64,000 nt of DNA from Dastarcus helophoroides (lineage: Eukaryota > Arthropoda > Insecta > Coleoptera > Bothrideridae), in NCBI GenBank assembly GCA_028583605.1, contig CM053331.1, positions 34,144,318 through 34,208,317 of the forward strand. Direction: 5' to 3'. The translations under genes were made by a program, and so were the position numbers. The notes under the pieces were generated by a model. It was not told the origin of the DNA and made no database searches. It saw only the letters and a program-made list of their open reading frames with translations. Position 1 is the stretch's first letter. Each line of letters begins with the position of its first letter. Below, piece after piece: positions 34,191-47,700 of this stretch.

Positions 34191-35940
34191 TAATTACTGA
34201 AATTTTTTTTCTCTTTTTCAATCAACTTTCTTGTACTAAATGTTTTTATCCAAAAATAACAACTAGAACTTTAGAGAATGCTTTGCAGATTTTAAAATCT
34301 TAGTCGCACTTTCTGAACGAACATTATTTCCAAAATTATTAATTACCAAAGTTAAAAACAATTTTTTGTTTTAAAAGACTTTTTCGTTTTAAATGATGAT
34401 AATTTAGTGAAAAATCTTTGTATAGAGCTCACAAACCATTTAAATTAAAGAAGATTAAATTATCTTCAAGAACGTTGGAACAGGGTCCCTGAAAACAATT
34501 CGTTGGGGCCTATAAGTGCAAGTAAAAATTACAAAGATTTTCTTGTAATTATTCATAACTTCCAATTTCAAATAATATTTAACTTAGGATCTGACAACCA
34601 GAAATTTGGAGTTTTAATTTGGTCTCTTCTATTTTTCCCTATGGCTCTTTTTCTTAAAGTTGCAGTATTTTAAAAATCGCCTAACAATTGGGAATTTTTT
34701 ATGCCCCTTTCTTAATCCCCATGACTAGTTTACAGTCCTAAAAAAGGACTCAAAGGCCACATTAAAGAGAATTGAATCATTTAACGAGCTTTATGATAGA
34801 ATAACTGAAAACATTATTAAAGTCCGAGATCTTTCTAAATAAGATAAACAAAATTGAAAAAATTTTTGACAGTTTTCTTTTGATCAAATTAAAGATAATT
34901 GAATTATCTAAAGCGCTTTATTGATGAAATCATTGGAAGTTCGGGATCTTTCTAAAGATTAAAAACAATTGAAAAAGTTTTTGGCCCACAGTTTTCTTAC
35001 GATTAATCAAAAATTGCTGATGTTAAACAATTTTGTTTTCAAGATCTGGAAACTAAAAATTTGAAGCTTTATTTGCTTCTTTTATTTTTCTCTATGACTA
35101 TTTTTCTTCGATTTACAGTTTTGAAAATCATCTATATATATAATCAAAACTTTTTCTACCGCTAATAGGTATAAAGGTAACTCATATTATCTTGTTTGAT
35201 ATACAACTCTAGCCCATTCCTTCTTATTTTCTGCTTCTTTCCATGTCATGTTGATTTTTTTCAGAACTTTCACTATTTCGCCATTCCATATCTTCCTAGG
35301 TCTTTCTCGTGCTCGTTTGCTTAAACCTTTTGCTTCCCATATCTCCTTTACCGGTCTTTTATCCTTCATTTCGCAAAGATGGCCGAACCATTTTTATTGT
35401 TTTTCTTCTATTTTTTCTAAGACAGGTTCCACTTCTAATTCTCTAATTATTTCATTCGTTTGAAAATCACCTAAAAAGTAGGAATTTTTCGTGTCTCAAC
35501 TAATCGCCATGATTAGTTTATAATCTTTAAAAAGGGCTCGAAGACCAGTCAAATTAAAAATAATTGTATTATCTAAAGCGCTTTGTGAAGGGATCACTAA
35601 AGACCGTTCTAAAAATACAAAAATTTGGAATAATTGTTGATCCATACTCTTTTCCTCTTATTTATCAATAACCGCTGTCGCTGGAAGCTAGAAACTTGAA
35701 ACTTAAATTTGCATCTTTTATTCTTCTCTATGACCATTTGGTCCATAGTTTTCCTCTGACTAATCAAAAACTGCTGTCGTTTTAAAAAAATGTGACTTCA
35801 ATATCTGGAAACTAGAAACTTGAAGCTTTAATTTGCATCTTTTATTCTTCTTTATGACCATTTTCCTTCAAGTTACGGCCTTTGAAAATCACTTAAAAAT
35901 CTGGGATTTTTTATATCCGTTAATTTCAGTGCCAAGTGAA
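34190..35940. repeat. Left arm of a large inverted repeat (tandem units of several hundred bp)
   Basis: Units with TATGACCATTTTTCTTC, TTTGAAAATCACCTAAAAA and TTGACTAATCA-type phrases are repeated about four times. On the minus strand they match the array at 44740-46870. At the outer edge, the 34230-34500 sequence (GAACGTTGGAACAGGGTCC; GCATTCTCTAAAG in complement) matches 46560-46830 in complement. A LINE fragment interrupts this arm. Confidence 0.75.
35134..35458 (-). mobile_element. LINE reverse-transcriptase 3' fragment
   Basis: On the minus strand, KWFGHLCEMKDKRPVKEIW is followed by a RARERPRKIWNGEI segment and KKEWARVVYQTR. This is the typical C-terminal tail of non-LTR reverse transcriptase ORFs. 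A stop precedes KWFGHL, so the fragment is dead. The flanking TTTGAAAATCAYCT (35120-35133 and 35459-35472) looks like a 14-bp target duplication with one mismatch. The host array elsewhere has the uninterrupted TTTGAAAATCACCTAAAAA. Confidence 0.8.
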
Positions 35941-36149
35941 CCAATCTAAGTTTGAAATAGAGCCTAAGTTTCTCAAAAATTATTAATTGAAATTAACAGT
36001 AAAAGAATTTTATGTTTAAATCCAGATGATGGTAACATTGGAATTTATATATCAAAGTTGAAAAACTTGAAATTTGTAAACCGAAATTTCCAAATTTTTA
36101 TTATTATTTTTTAGGCTTAAACTTAACATTTTGAATTTAAAATGGGTCA

Positions 36150-39100
36150 TCAAATCAAATCAAATTAAGTAAAAGGAAACAATCTGCAAAACAAATAGAG
36201 AAAAGCGAGATTTGTAGGAGCGATTATCACAGAACAGAAAAGGAAATTTGAAGAACGGTCTTCAGAACGACTAAAGGAAGCTTTATGATGTTCTTTACAT
36301 CACAATAAAGACTATTGAATGAAGAATTTAAAAAGGAGAACACAAATTCAAAGAAAGATCTCGAGAACAAATAAAGATGAGACTTGAAGAAGAATCATTA
36401 GAGAAAGTAAAAGGAAAATTGTGGACAGATCTTCATCACAAATAAAGGAAGATAAGAGTTGATGGATAATCATCCGAGAAGGTAAAGAGAAATTTGAAAA
36501 ACGATCTCCGGAACAAGTAGAGGAAGATTTATGAAGGTCTTCACATCACAATAAAGACTACTGAACGAAGAAATTTAAAAAGAATAAAGAAATTTGAAGA
36601 TTTTTGGAGTAAACAGAGAAAGACGAAACTAGAAGAACTATCACCGGAGCAAATAAAAATTAAATTGAGGAAAGATCTTCAGAACAAATAGAGGAAGATT
36701 TATGAAGTTCTTCACATCACAATAAAGACTATTGAATGAAGAACTTAAACGAGGCAAAAGAAGTTAAAGAAAGATCTCGAGAAGAAATAAAGGAAGATGA
36801 GACTTGAAGAAAGATTATTATAGAAATTAAGAGGAAAATTGAGGAAAGATCTTCATAACAAATAAAGGAAGATAAGAGTTGATGGATATTCATCAGAGAA
36901 GGTAAAGAGAAATTTGGAGAACGATCTACACAACGAGTAGAGGAAGATTTATGTTCTTCACATCACAATAAACTACTGAACGGAGAATTTCAAAAAGAAG
37001 GTAAAAATAAATTTGAAAAACGATCTCCGAAACAAGTAGAGGAAGATTTACGAAGTTCTTCACATCACAATAAAGACTATTGAATGAAGAATTTAAAAAG
37101 GACACCAGAAATTCGAAGAAAGATCTCGAGAACAAATAAAGACGAGACTTGAAGGATAATCATTAGAAAAATTAAAAGGAAAATTGAGGAAAGACTTTCA
37201 TAACAAATAAAGAAAGATAAGAGCTGATGGATAATCATCAGGGAAGGTAAAGAGAAATTTGAAAAACGACCTCCGGAACAAGTGGAGGAAGATTTATTAA
37301 GTTCTCCACATCACAATAAAGATTACTGAACGAAGAATTTTAAAAATGATAAAGAAATTTGAAGATGTTTGAAGTAAATAGAGAAAGACGAAACTAGAAG
37401 AAGTATCACTAGAACAAATAAAAATTAAATTGGAGAAATATCTCCAGAATAAATAGAGGAAGATTTATGAAGTTCTTCACATCACAATAAAGACTACCGA
37501 ACGAAGAAATTTAAAAAGGATAAAGAAATTTGAAGATCTCTGGAGTAAATAGAAGAAGCCGAAACTAAAAGAAGTATCACCAAAGCAAATATTAAATTGG
37601 GGAAAGACCTCCAGAACAAATAGAAGAAGATCTATGATGTTCTTCACATCACAATAAAGACTATTAAATGAAGAATTTTAAAACGGCAAAAGAAAGTTAA
37701 AGAAAGATTTCGAGAACAAATAAAGAAAGATGAGACTTGGATCATTAGAGAAATTAAAAGGAAAATTGTGGAAAGATCTTCATAACAAATAAAGGAAGAT
37801 AAGAGTTAATGGATAATATCAGGGAAGGTAAAGAGAAATTTAAAAAATGATCTCCGGAACAAGTAGAGGAAGATTTATGAACTTCTTCACATCACAATAA
37901 AGACTATTGAATGAAGAACTTAAAAAAAGCAAAATAAATTTAAAGAAAGATCTCGAGAAGAAATAAAGGAAGATAAGACTTGAAGAAAGATTATTAGAGA
38001 AATTAAGAGGAAAATTGAGGAAAGATCTTCATAATAAATTTGAAAAACGATCTCCGAAACAAGTAGAGGAAGATTTATAAAGTTCTTCACATCACAATAA
38101 AGACTATTTAACGAAGAATTTTAAAAAGGATAAAGTAATTTGAAGATCTCTGGAGTAAATAGAGGAAGACGAAACTAGAAGAAGTATCACCAGTGGCGTG
38201 CATACAATGAAGGCAAAAAGGCATTGCCTACCCTAGCAAAATCAGAAAAGAAAACATAAATGCACTCCTACTCCTAAATAAAATTAATTTTTCAGCAGAG
38301 ACAGTATTTCGCTTTATTAATACTTTGTTTCTCTTTTCGATCATTAAAAAAGGGTACAAACTTTTAAAATTAATTCAAAGTTATTGCAAAGTTAACACGA
38401 ATACGGTAATATTCCAGTGAACAGTCACACTCCATCACAATATTCCCCTGTAGGTGCTCCAAAAGCCAAAGGCATAGGCACATTACAACAATACCATAGC
38501 GCTTATATGGAAATGTAAAGGCAGCACCTTTTATTTGCTAATGTGTATACTGCAGCGACATCTTTGTTACTGTGAACGTACATTACATTAGAACTTTTTA
38601 TTTCGGTAAATCCCCTAGATAATAACTTATAATGCTATTTGTTAATCTTGTTGTCAACGTCTACGTTCCTTGTGTGTTTTGTAGTGTTTATTTATTGCAA
38701 ACCGAATTCATTCGTTTTATTTTTATAACAAGCTTTATTCAAGACATTTAATATATACATAGTGTTGAACTGTTCTGTTACTGTTAGTTTATTGGACTGT
38801 TAGTGACGAAAATCCAGTGAAAATGCGATTATGGTGAAAACTGCTTATAGTGGCTAAAAAACTTTTATTGGTGTTCATAAATACGAAATTACCGCCACAG
38901 GACGTGTTATTTCTCTACTTAAACTTGTGTTTGGATATTTTGGTAAAACAAATGTATGTATGATAATTACAAATAGATTATTATTTTCAAAAGAAAAAAA
39001 TACGTGGACTGAAAAGTTTAATAATTCATAAAGTTTAGTTCCACTTTTAAACTTGCGAATAGGATTCTTGCAACGACTTTTTGCTTTGTAAGTATACGAT

Positions 39101-42100
39101 AATTTTTGCTACATTATATTTACTCCAACGTTTACTTTTGTCTCGGAATTATCCGATATCTATTTGCCTACCCTGTTTCAAATGGCACTGCACGCCACTG
39201 AGTATCACTGGAGCAAATAAAAATTAAATTGAAGAAAGAGATCCAGAACAAATAGAGGAAGATTTATGAAGTTCTTCATATCACAATAAAAACTATTGAA
39301 TGAAGAACTCAAAAAGGACAAAAGAAATTTAAAGAAAGATCTCGAGAACAAATAAAGGAAGATGAAACCTGAAGAAGGATCATTAGATAAATTAAAAGGA
39401 AAATTAAGGACAGATCTTCATAATAAATAAAAGAAGGTAAGACTCGATGGATAAATATCAGAGAAGGTAAAGAGAAATTTGAAAAACGATCTCCGGATCT
39501 CTGGAGTAAATAGAGGAAGACGAAACTAAAAGAAGTATTACCAGAGCAAATAAAAATGAAATTGAGGAAAGATCTCCAGAACAAATAGAGGAAGATTCAT
39601 GAAGTTCTTCACATCACAATAAAGATTATTGAATGAAGAACTTAAACAGGGCAAAAAAAATTAAAGAAAGATTTCGAGAACAAATAAAGAAAAAAGAGAC
39701 TTGGAGAAGGATCATTAGAGAAATTAAAAGGAAAATTGTGGAAAGATCTTCATAACAAATAAAGGAAGATAATAGTTGATGGATAATCATCAGAGAAGGT
39801 AAAGAGAAATTTGAAAAAGGATCACTGGAACAAGTAGAGGAAGATTTGTGAAGGTCTTCACATCACAATAAAGACTACTGAACGAAGAATTTTAAACAGG
39901 ATAAAAAAATTTGAAGATCTCTGGAGTAAATAGAGAAAGATGAAACTAAAAGAAGTATCACCAGAGCAAATAAAAATGAAATTGAGGAAAGATCTCCAGA
40001 ACAAATAGAGGAAGATTAATGAAGTTCTGCACATCACCATAAAGACTATTGAATGAAGAACTTAAAAAGGGCAAAATAAAGTTAAAGAAAGATCTCGAGA
40101 ACAAATAAAGGAAGATGAGACCTGAAGAAGGATCATTAGAGAAATTAAAAGGAAAATTGTGGAAAGATCTTCATAACAAATAAAGCAAGATAAGAGTTGA
40201 TGGATAATCATCAGAGAAGGTAAAGAGAAATTTAAGAAACGATCTCCAGAACAAGAAGAGGAAGATTTATGAAGTTCTTCACATCACAATAAAGAGTCTT
40301 TAACAAAGAATTTTAAAAGTAATTTGAAGATCTCTGGGATAAATAGAGGAAGACGAAACTAGAAGAAGTATCACCAGAGCAAATAAAAATTAAATTGAGG
40401 AAAGATCTCCAGAATAAATAGAGGGAGATTTATGAAGTTCTTCACATCACAATAAAGACTATTGAATGAAGAACTTAAAAAGGGCAAAAGAAATTTAAAG
40501 AAAGATCTTGAGAACAAATAAAGGAAGATGAGACTTGAAGAAAGATTATTAGAGAAACTAAAAGGAAAATTGAGGCAAGATCTCTATAACAAATGAAGGA
40601 AGATAAGACATGATGGAGAATCATCAGAGAAGGTAAAGAGAAATTTGGAGAACGATCTACACAACGAGTAGAGGAAGATTTATGTTCTTCACATCACAAT
40701 AAACTACTAAACGAAGAATTTTAAAAAGAACGAAGAAATTTGAAGATACCTGGAATAAATAGCGGAAGACGAAACTAGAAGCAGTATCACCAGAGCAAAT
40801 AAAAATTAAATTGAGGAAAGATCTCCAAAACAATTAGAGGAAGATAAGACCTGATGGAGAATCATCAGAGATGGTAAAAATAAATTTGGAGAACGATACA
40901 AGTAGATGAAGATTTAGATGCATGTTGATGATAATGTTGATGATGATGTTCACATCATAGTAAAGACTATTGAAGGAAGATCTTCAGAAAGAGCAAGGAA
41001 GATCTACCGGAAGGTGTCCATAACAAATGAAGGAAAATAAGACATCATGGAGAATCACCATAGAAAGTAAATAGAAATTTGAAGAAGGATTTCCAAAAAG
41101 AGTAAAGGAAGATTTATGAAGTTCTTTACATCACAGTAAATACTACTGAACGAAGACTTTCATTAAGGACAAAGAAATTTGAAGATATCTGGAGTAAATA
41201 GAGGAAGACGAAACTAGAAGAAGTATCACCAAAGCAAATAAAAATGAAATTGAGGAAAGATCTCCAGAACAAATAGAGGAAGATTAATGAAGTTCTGCAC
41301 ATCACAATAAAGACTATTGAATGAAGAACTTAAAAAGGACAAAAGAAATTTAAAGAAAGATCTTGAGAACAAATAAAGGAAGATGAGACTTGAAGAAAGA
41401 TTATTAGAGAAATTAAGAGGAAAATTGAGGAAAGATCTTCATAATAAATTTGAAAAACGATCTCCGAAACAAGTAGAGGAAGATTTATAAAGTTCTTCAC
41501 ATTACAATAAAGACAAATAGACTACTGAACGAAGACTTTCAAAGAGGACAAAGAAATTTGAAGATATCTGGAGTAAATAGAGGAAGACAAAACCAGAAGA
41601 ACTATCACCGGAGCAAATAAAAATTAAATTGAGGAAAGATCTCCAGATCAAATTGAGGAAGATAAGACTTGGTGGAGAATCATCAAAGATGGTAAAATAA
41701 AATTGGGGAACGATACAAGTAGATGAAGATTTAAATGTATTGTGTACATCATAGTAAAGACTATTGAATGAAGATCCTTAGAAAGAGCAAAGGAGATCTG
41801 CAGGAATATCTCCATAACAAATAAAGGAAGATAAAACGTGGTGGAGACATAGCATAGAAAGTAAACAGTTTGAAGAACGATCTCCAGAGCACGTAGATGA
41901 AAATTTAAACGAAATTCTTCACATCATAGTAAATACTCTTTAATAAAGAACTTTAGAAGGAACAAAGAAATTTGAAGAAAGATCTCCAAGAACATATAGA
42001 GGAAGGTGAGACTTGAAGAAGTATCATCAGAGCAAATAAAAGAAAAATTGAGGAAAGTTCTACAGAATAAATAGAGGAAGATAAGATTTGATAGAAAATC

Positions 42101-42330
42101 ATCAAAGAAGGTAAACAGAAATTAGAAGAACGATCTCCAGAACAAGTAGAGGAAAATTTAGATGAAGTTCTTCCATCGTAGTAAAAACTATTGAACGAAG
42201 AACTTCAGAAAAGACAACGACATTTGAAAAAAGATCTTAGGAATAATAGAAGAAGATGAGACTTGAAGAAGTATCACCAGAAATAAAAAATAAATTCAGG
42301 AAAGATCTCCAGAACAAATAGAGGAAGATA
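36150..42330. repeat. GAA-rich satellite array with mixed 170- and 245-bp spacing
   Basis: The landmark TTCACATCACAATAAAGACT recurs near 36291, 36540, 36715, 37060, 37305, 37478, 37647, 37886 and 38088, and again from 39275 (without the hAT-like insertion). Spacings alternate mostly between about 170 and 245 bp, suggesting a higher-order unit of about 420 bp. Other landmarks are GAAACTAGAAGAAGTATCACC and GGAAAGATCTCCAGAACAAA. The + strand is strongly purine-rich. No frame stays open, so this is not a coding repeat now. Confidence 0.85.
38191..39200. mobile_element. Non-autonomous hAT-like element, 1010 bp
   Basis: Perfect 12-bp terminal inverted repeats CAGTGGCGTGCA (38191-38202 and complement at 39189-39200). 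The perfect 8-bp target duplication AGTATCAC lies at 38183-38190 and 39201-39208. Inside the ends, a second matching phrase, GCATTGCCTACCCT and TTTGCCTACCCT, appears on the same strand near both termini. No open frame. It inserted into the GAA-rich satellite, whose intact unit contains AAGTATCACCAGAGC. Confidence 0.93.
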
Positions 42331-42339
42331 AGACTTTTT

Positions 42340-43140
42340 TTAAAGCTTAATCTACTCGCAAAGGGCAACCCCACTATTCCTTCAAAACACTAAGAGTAGG
42401 ATGCGAAAACAAGGAGAGATGCAAGCTTATGAATTTTTCCCATAATGAACGATTTACCCTATCCCTTCATACTTGGAATAAATAAAATTTCATGGATTGG
42501 AACTTTTATGGTCAAAAACGAATGTGGACTGAGATGCTCCATTTTTATTCTTTGTGTTTCAATCAATTTTCTAATCTTGATAGGTAAATTTAATAAAGCA
42601 GTTAGGGTTTTAATGAGGCAGACAGGTGTAAATTTAAATTACTTCCTTTCCATTTTATTCACTTGCCGCCATAAAAACATAAGTGTTAAATTTAGACTTG
42701 CTTCAAACGCATTAGTTCTACTACGTGTGTAATTACAATAATAGGAAGAAAGGTATTTTTAATTACACTAACAAATTGCACGATTCTTTGTTTTTTTTAT
42801 TAAGTTACAGTTTATTTAAGATGAGGATGAGAAAGATGAGGAACCTTTTAAGTACACAAGTTTTATATAATTATCACAGTTGATTCCAATTTACGTAGGT
42901 AATAAATGAAGTTTCATTCTACTACTAGTACTACTTCGAATTTTTGGAAATTTCAAACAATTTGATATCAATTTTTGATTTTTTACAACAACCTTCTCTA
43001 TTCCTTTAGCTCGAATGATGTTGTTCGGGTACGAATTTATAAATTTCGACTTTAACTTCGAGATTGAGTGTCGACTTATTTCAAAATTCTAATTTTAATA
43101 GTTCAACGTTGATTTTTTTTATGCAAGCAGAATGCAACCT
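42340..43140. other. Unassigned spacer with a 95-codon open frame
   Basis: Non-satellite DNA right of the GAA-rich array. The frame at 42445-42732 on + encodes a hydrophobic, non-repetitive peptide that I do not recognise. It has no supporting splice context. It may be a transposon remnant. Confidence 0.3.
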
Positions 43141-43265
43141 AGAGTACAAATTCATGCAGCCCTCGAGGCCTGCCTGTATAGTAAATCATAGGTAGTTGGA
43201 CTACCAACAGTTGAAACACTGCCACCAGCGAAGCGGTTGCTCTCTAGGAAAAAGTTCCCAGAAGA

Positions 43266-43407
43266 CAAGGATTCTAATGCACAGACCAATAGGTTTGAAC
43301 ATTTATTAGATTCGGAGATCGAAGATCCAAGATCGAAACTGATATTTGGTTTCCAAATTTCAAATAATAAATGTTCAAACCTATTGGTCTGCACATTAGA
43401 ATCCTTG
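43266..43407. repeat. 40-bp inverted repeat with 62-nt spacer
   Basis: Arms 43266-43305 and 43368-43407 contain AAGGATTCTAATG and AGACCAATAGGTTTGAAC, with their complement on the other side. They differ only at a CA/TG pair. The sequence is not related to the surrounding AT-rich repeats. Confidence 0.85.
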
Positions 43408-43429
43408 ATTTTTTTACTTAAAATGTAGA

Positions 43430-44740
43430 CTTTAAACTCCAAAGCTGAAAAAATTTCTAGAAATAGTTGAAATTTTAAGATTGAGACGAAACTTGTAAAA
43501 GAAAGCCAAAGATAAATTTGTTAACACAATTTTCAAAAAATAGGGCGAAACTTCGGAAATAAAACGCAAAAAATCAAAATTCCAGAGTGAGGTGAAAATG
43601 AAAACAAATCGAAATTTAAAATTCATTTTTTTCTGAAAATTATGTCAAGGTTCGAAATTTTTATATTGAATTTTTTATTTAAACTTTTTCTTAAATGTCC
43701 AAGTTTGCTTTTTAAATGTTTTACGTAAAATTTTGAGTCAAAAGTTTGATTATTTTTTAGAAATTTTAATTTTTTTAATTTGAAATCTCGAATCGCGTTT
43801 TTTTGAAACTTCAAAATGAGTTTGTTGTACAATTCGACTTTAATTTCGAAATCAAACTCTGGCTTTATTAAATGCTCAATTTAATATTTCAACTTTGAGG
43901 TTTTTACCTTAAAATGTCGACTTTAAACGGGACCCGCTCAGCAATAGGTTCTCTAAAAGAGCTCTTAGAGTCTGACATCGGGAAATATTGTCAGAAAGTT
44001 AACATTATGTTAACATAAAGATTTCTCATGCTAAAGACGTCTATCAAAATTATCTTATAGATATCTGTTAGATGTCCATAATTTGACGACTAAGAAAAGT
44101 TATCTAAATGTTAAGGTTTCTGTAGCTCGTAAAGTTATCGCTATAATGATATCTTTAAGATATCTTTCTGATTTAGATGCTGTAAGTCTTCTTATAGTTT
44201 GCTTAAGCTGCTACCAATTATGTTTTTTTCTCCGTTTAATGAGGGTCGTGCCTTGAGGAGTTCTAATAAGAACAAAACATCTATGTCTAATTCTATTTCT
44301 GTTTCTATATTTTTTGTCTAGTTTTGCCGATTTTGGATTCGAAATTTTAATTTTCCCCGCAAATTATGATTTTTTTCCAAATTTGGGGTTCGTTTTAATT
44401 TCAAGTTTATATTTTCAATTTTCACCTTTTTCTCAAATTGTTCATTTTAAACTACGCATTTCCTAACTTGTTTTTAACTAAATTTCTAATTTTATCCAAA
44501 ATTTTGATTTGAATACAAACATTTTTTACAAACTAGTTTTTTTCGAAGTTTCACCTTTAATATCGAAATTCCAGTATTCTCAAACTTTTGTGTTTAAACA
44601 TAAAATTTTCGCTTTGTAAATTTCTATTAAAATTGGTTAGAAATTTTAGCTTTATTTTAAAATTTCAAGTTTTAGTTTTTAAATCTTGAGTTCAAGATTT
44701 TTTAACTTTACCAAATTTTGACTAAAAATAAAAGAAAATG
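43430..44740. repeat. T-rich degenerate repeats with a non-repetitive island
   Basis: 43620-43930 is a single diverged unit of the family tandemly repeated at 49430-50560 (TTAAATGTCCAAGTTT; CTTAAAATGTCGACTTTAAAC). At 43930-44280 an island of mixed sequence with several AGATATCT-type phrases interrupts it. I could not identify the island. 44300-44700 is degenerate AT-rich repeat. Confidence 0.5.
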
Positions 44741-47700
44741 GGAGCCTAAGGCTTATTAGATAATTCAATTGTCTTTAATTTGATTAGTGTTCAGACCAAT
44801 TTTAAGGATTATAACTAGGCATGGGGACAAAGAAAGGGATATAAAAAAAATCGAATATTTAGGTGATTCTCAAAAAGCTGAAACTCAAAGAAAAATGGTT
44901 ATAGAGAAAAATAGAAGACGCAAATTAAAGCCTTAAGTTTCTAGTTTCCAGATTTTGAGTACAAAATTGTTTAACGTCAGCATTTTTTAACTAATCGTAA
45001 GAAAACTGTGGGACAAACATTGTTTCAAATTTTTTTATCCCGGACATTAATAATTTTTTTCAGTAATCCTATCATAAAACTTTGTGAATAATTCAATTCT
45101 CTATAATTTGATTAGTTTGCCAGCCCTCTTTAAGAACTATAAACTAGTTATATGGATTAAGGAAGGGACATGAAAATTCCCAATTTTTAGGTGATTTTCA
45201 AAAGGCTGTAACTCAAAGAAAAATGGTTATAGAGAAAAATAAAAGAAGCAAATTAAAGCTTTAAGTTTCTATTTTTCAGATTTTAAGTATAAAATTGTTT
45301 AACGTTAGCCGATTTTGACTAATCAGAAGAAAACTGTGGGCTAAACATTTTGTCAATTTTTTTTATTTTCAGAAAAATCCTGAACTTCGGCAATTTTTCC
45401 CAATAGCCCCATCATAAAGCTTTGTGAATAATTCAATTCTCTATAATTTGTAAGTGTTCGAAGCAAATTAAAGCTTTAAGTTTCTAGTTTCCAGATTTTG
45501 AGTGTAAAATTGTTTAACGTCCGCATTTTCGGACTAATCATGAGAAAACTGTGGGCCAAAAATTTTTTATCTTCAGAAATGTCCCGGACTTCAATAATTT
45601 TTCCAGAAATCCCATTATAAAGCTTTATGAATCATTCAATTATCTATAATTTGATTAGTCTCGCAGCTCTTTTTAAGATCTGTAAATTAGTTATATGGAT
45701 CAAAGAAGGAACATGAAAAGTCCCAATTTTTAGGTGATTTTCAAAAAACGACAACTTGAGCATAAATGGTGACAGAGAGAAATAAAAAAAACATAATAAA
45801 AACTTAAAGTTTCTACTTTTTAAATCTTAAGTTGAAGATTTTTTAACTTACGCAGTTTTTGACTAATCATAAAAAAAACATGGGCTTGAGATTTTTCCAA
45901 ATTTTTTTATCTTTAGTGAGATTCCAGAATTCAACAATTTTTTCCAGTGATCCCAGCATAAAGCGCATTAGATAATTTAATTCTATTTAAGTCGTCCAGC
46001 CCTTTTTAATGATAATAAACTAGACATATGTATTAAGGAAGGGACATAAATATTTCCAACTTTTAGATGATTTTTAAAAACTGCACCTTGGAGGAAAATT
46101 GTCACAGAGAAAAACAAAAAAAGCAAATTAAAACTTCAACTTTTCAGATCGTTAGTTCAGAATTTTTTAACGTCAACCGTTTTTGATTAATTATGAAAAA
46201 ACTTTGGGCCAAAACTTTTTCACATTTTTTTACACACGGACATCAATAATTTTTTCCAGTGATTTCATCATAATACTCTTTAAATAAATTAATTTTCTTT
46301 AATTTGACTATTCTTAAAGCCTCTTTTAAATTATAAACTAATCATGGGGATTAAGAAAGAAAAATAAAAAATTCCCAGTTTTTAGGGGATTTTCGAAACA
46401 CTGCAACTTTGAGAAAGACAGTTATAAAAAAAATAAAAACACCAAATTAAAACACCAAGTTTCTAGTTTTTTGATCTTAGGTTAAATATTTTTTGAAATT
46501 GAAAGTTTATGAGTAATCATAAGAAAACCTTTGTAATCAATTACAAACTTTTAATTGCAATTAGAATGGTCTATGGACCCCAATCAATTTTTTTCAGGGA
46601 CTTCCTTCCAACGCTTTTAAAGTTATCTTTAAAGACGATTAATTTATATTAATCGTCTTTAATTTAAATGGTAGGTGAGCTTTCTAGGACGATTTTTCAC
46701 TGAAATATCGTCGTTTAAAACGAGAAAGTCGTTCAAAGCAAAACATCGTTTTTAACTTTGGTAATCAATAATTTTGGAAATGATGTACGTTCAAAAAATA
46801 CGAGTAAGGTTTTAAAAACTGCAAAGCATTCTTTGTGAGTTCTGGTTTTTGGTTTTTGATAAAAAATTTAGTACAGGAAAGTTGATTATTGAAATACAGA
46901 ACTTGTCCCCTGAAACCAAGAAAGATTAAAAAACACAACAAAGGTTGCTCAGCAACCTTTGCAGAGCAACCTTTGTTGTTCAATTTGTTCAATGATTTAG
47001 ATTAATCAAAAATTTTGAAAATGTCGAAATTATCAGAAAAGCCGAAATTTAAAAAAAGGGCCGAAATTTAAAAAAAAGGGTTGAAATTTTGAAAAAGGAT
47101 CGAAATTTTGAAAAAGGATCGAAATTTCGGAAAACTAAAATTTTGAAAAAAGAATCGAAATTTTGGATGAAAATGTTGAAACAATCGACATTTTGAGGAA
47201 TATTCAATTATTCAAAAACTCGACACTTTCACAAAAAGCCAGTTTTTAAAAATTTAAATTAAAAAAAAATGTTCGAAAAAAGATGCGAAATTTTCAGTAA
47301 AGTATTAATTTTCACAATAGTCAAACTTTTCAAAAAGTCGAAAGGAAATTTAGAAAGAAAATTTGGAAAGGTAATGTAGAAGGGCAACAATTTCAACAAA
47401 AAAAATTGAAATTTTGGGATGTCGAAATTAAAAAAATAGATTTATTTAACTCGTTAAAGAAACTTCCGACCTTGACAATAGTTAGTATCCCACTCACTAG
47501 GTAACATATGAACTAGTATAGAGATAAATGTCGCAATTTCGAGAAGCAAGGTTGAATTTATAAAAAATGTTTGAAATACAAATCTTGTCCCCTGAAACTA
47601 AGAGAGAGATATACTATCTCTCTGAAGATGATAGCTTGGCTGTAGGAACGCGTTAGAGCAACCTTTGTTGTGTTTTTTAATCTTTCTTGGTTTCAGAGGA

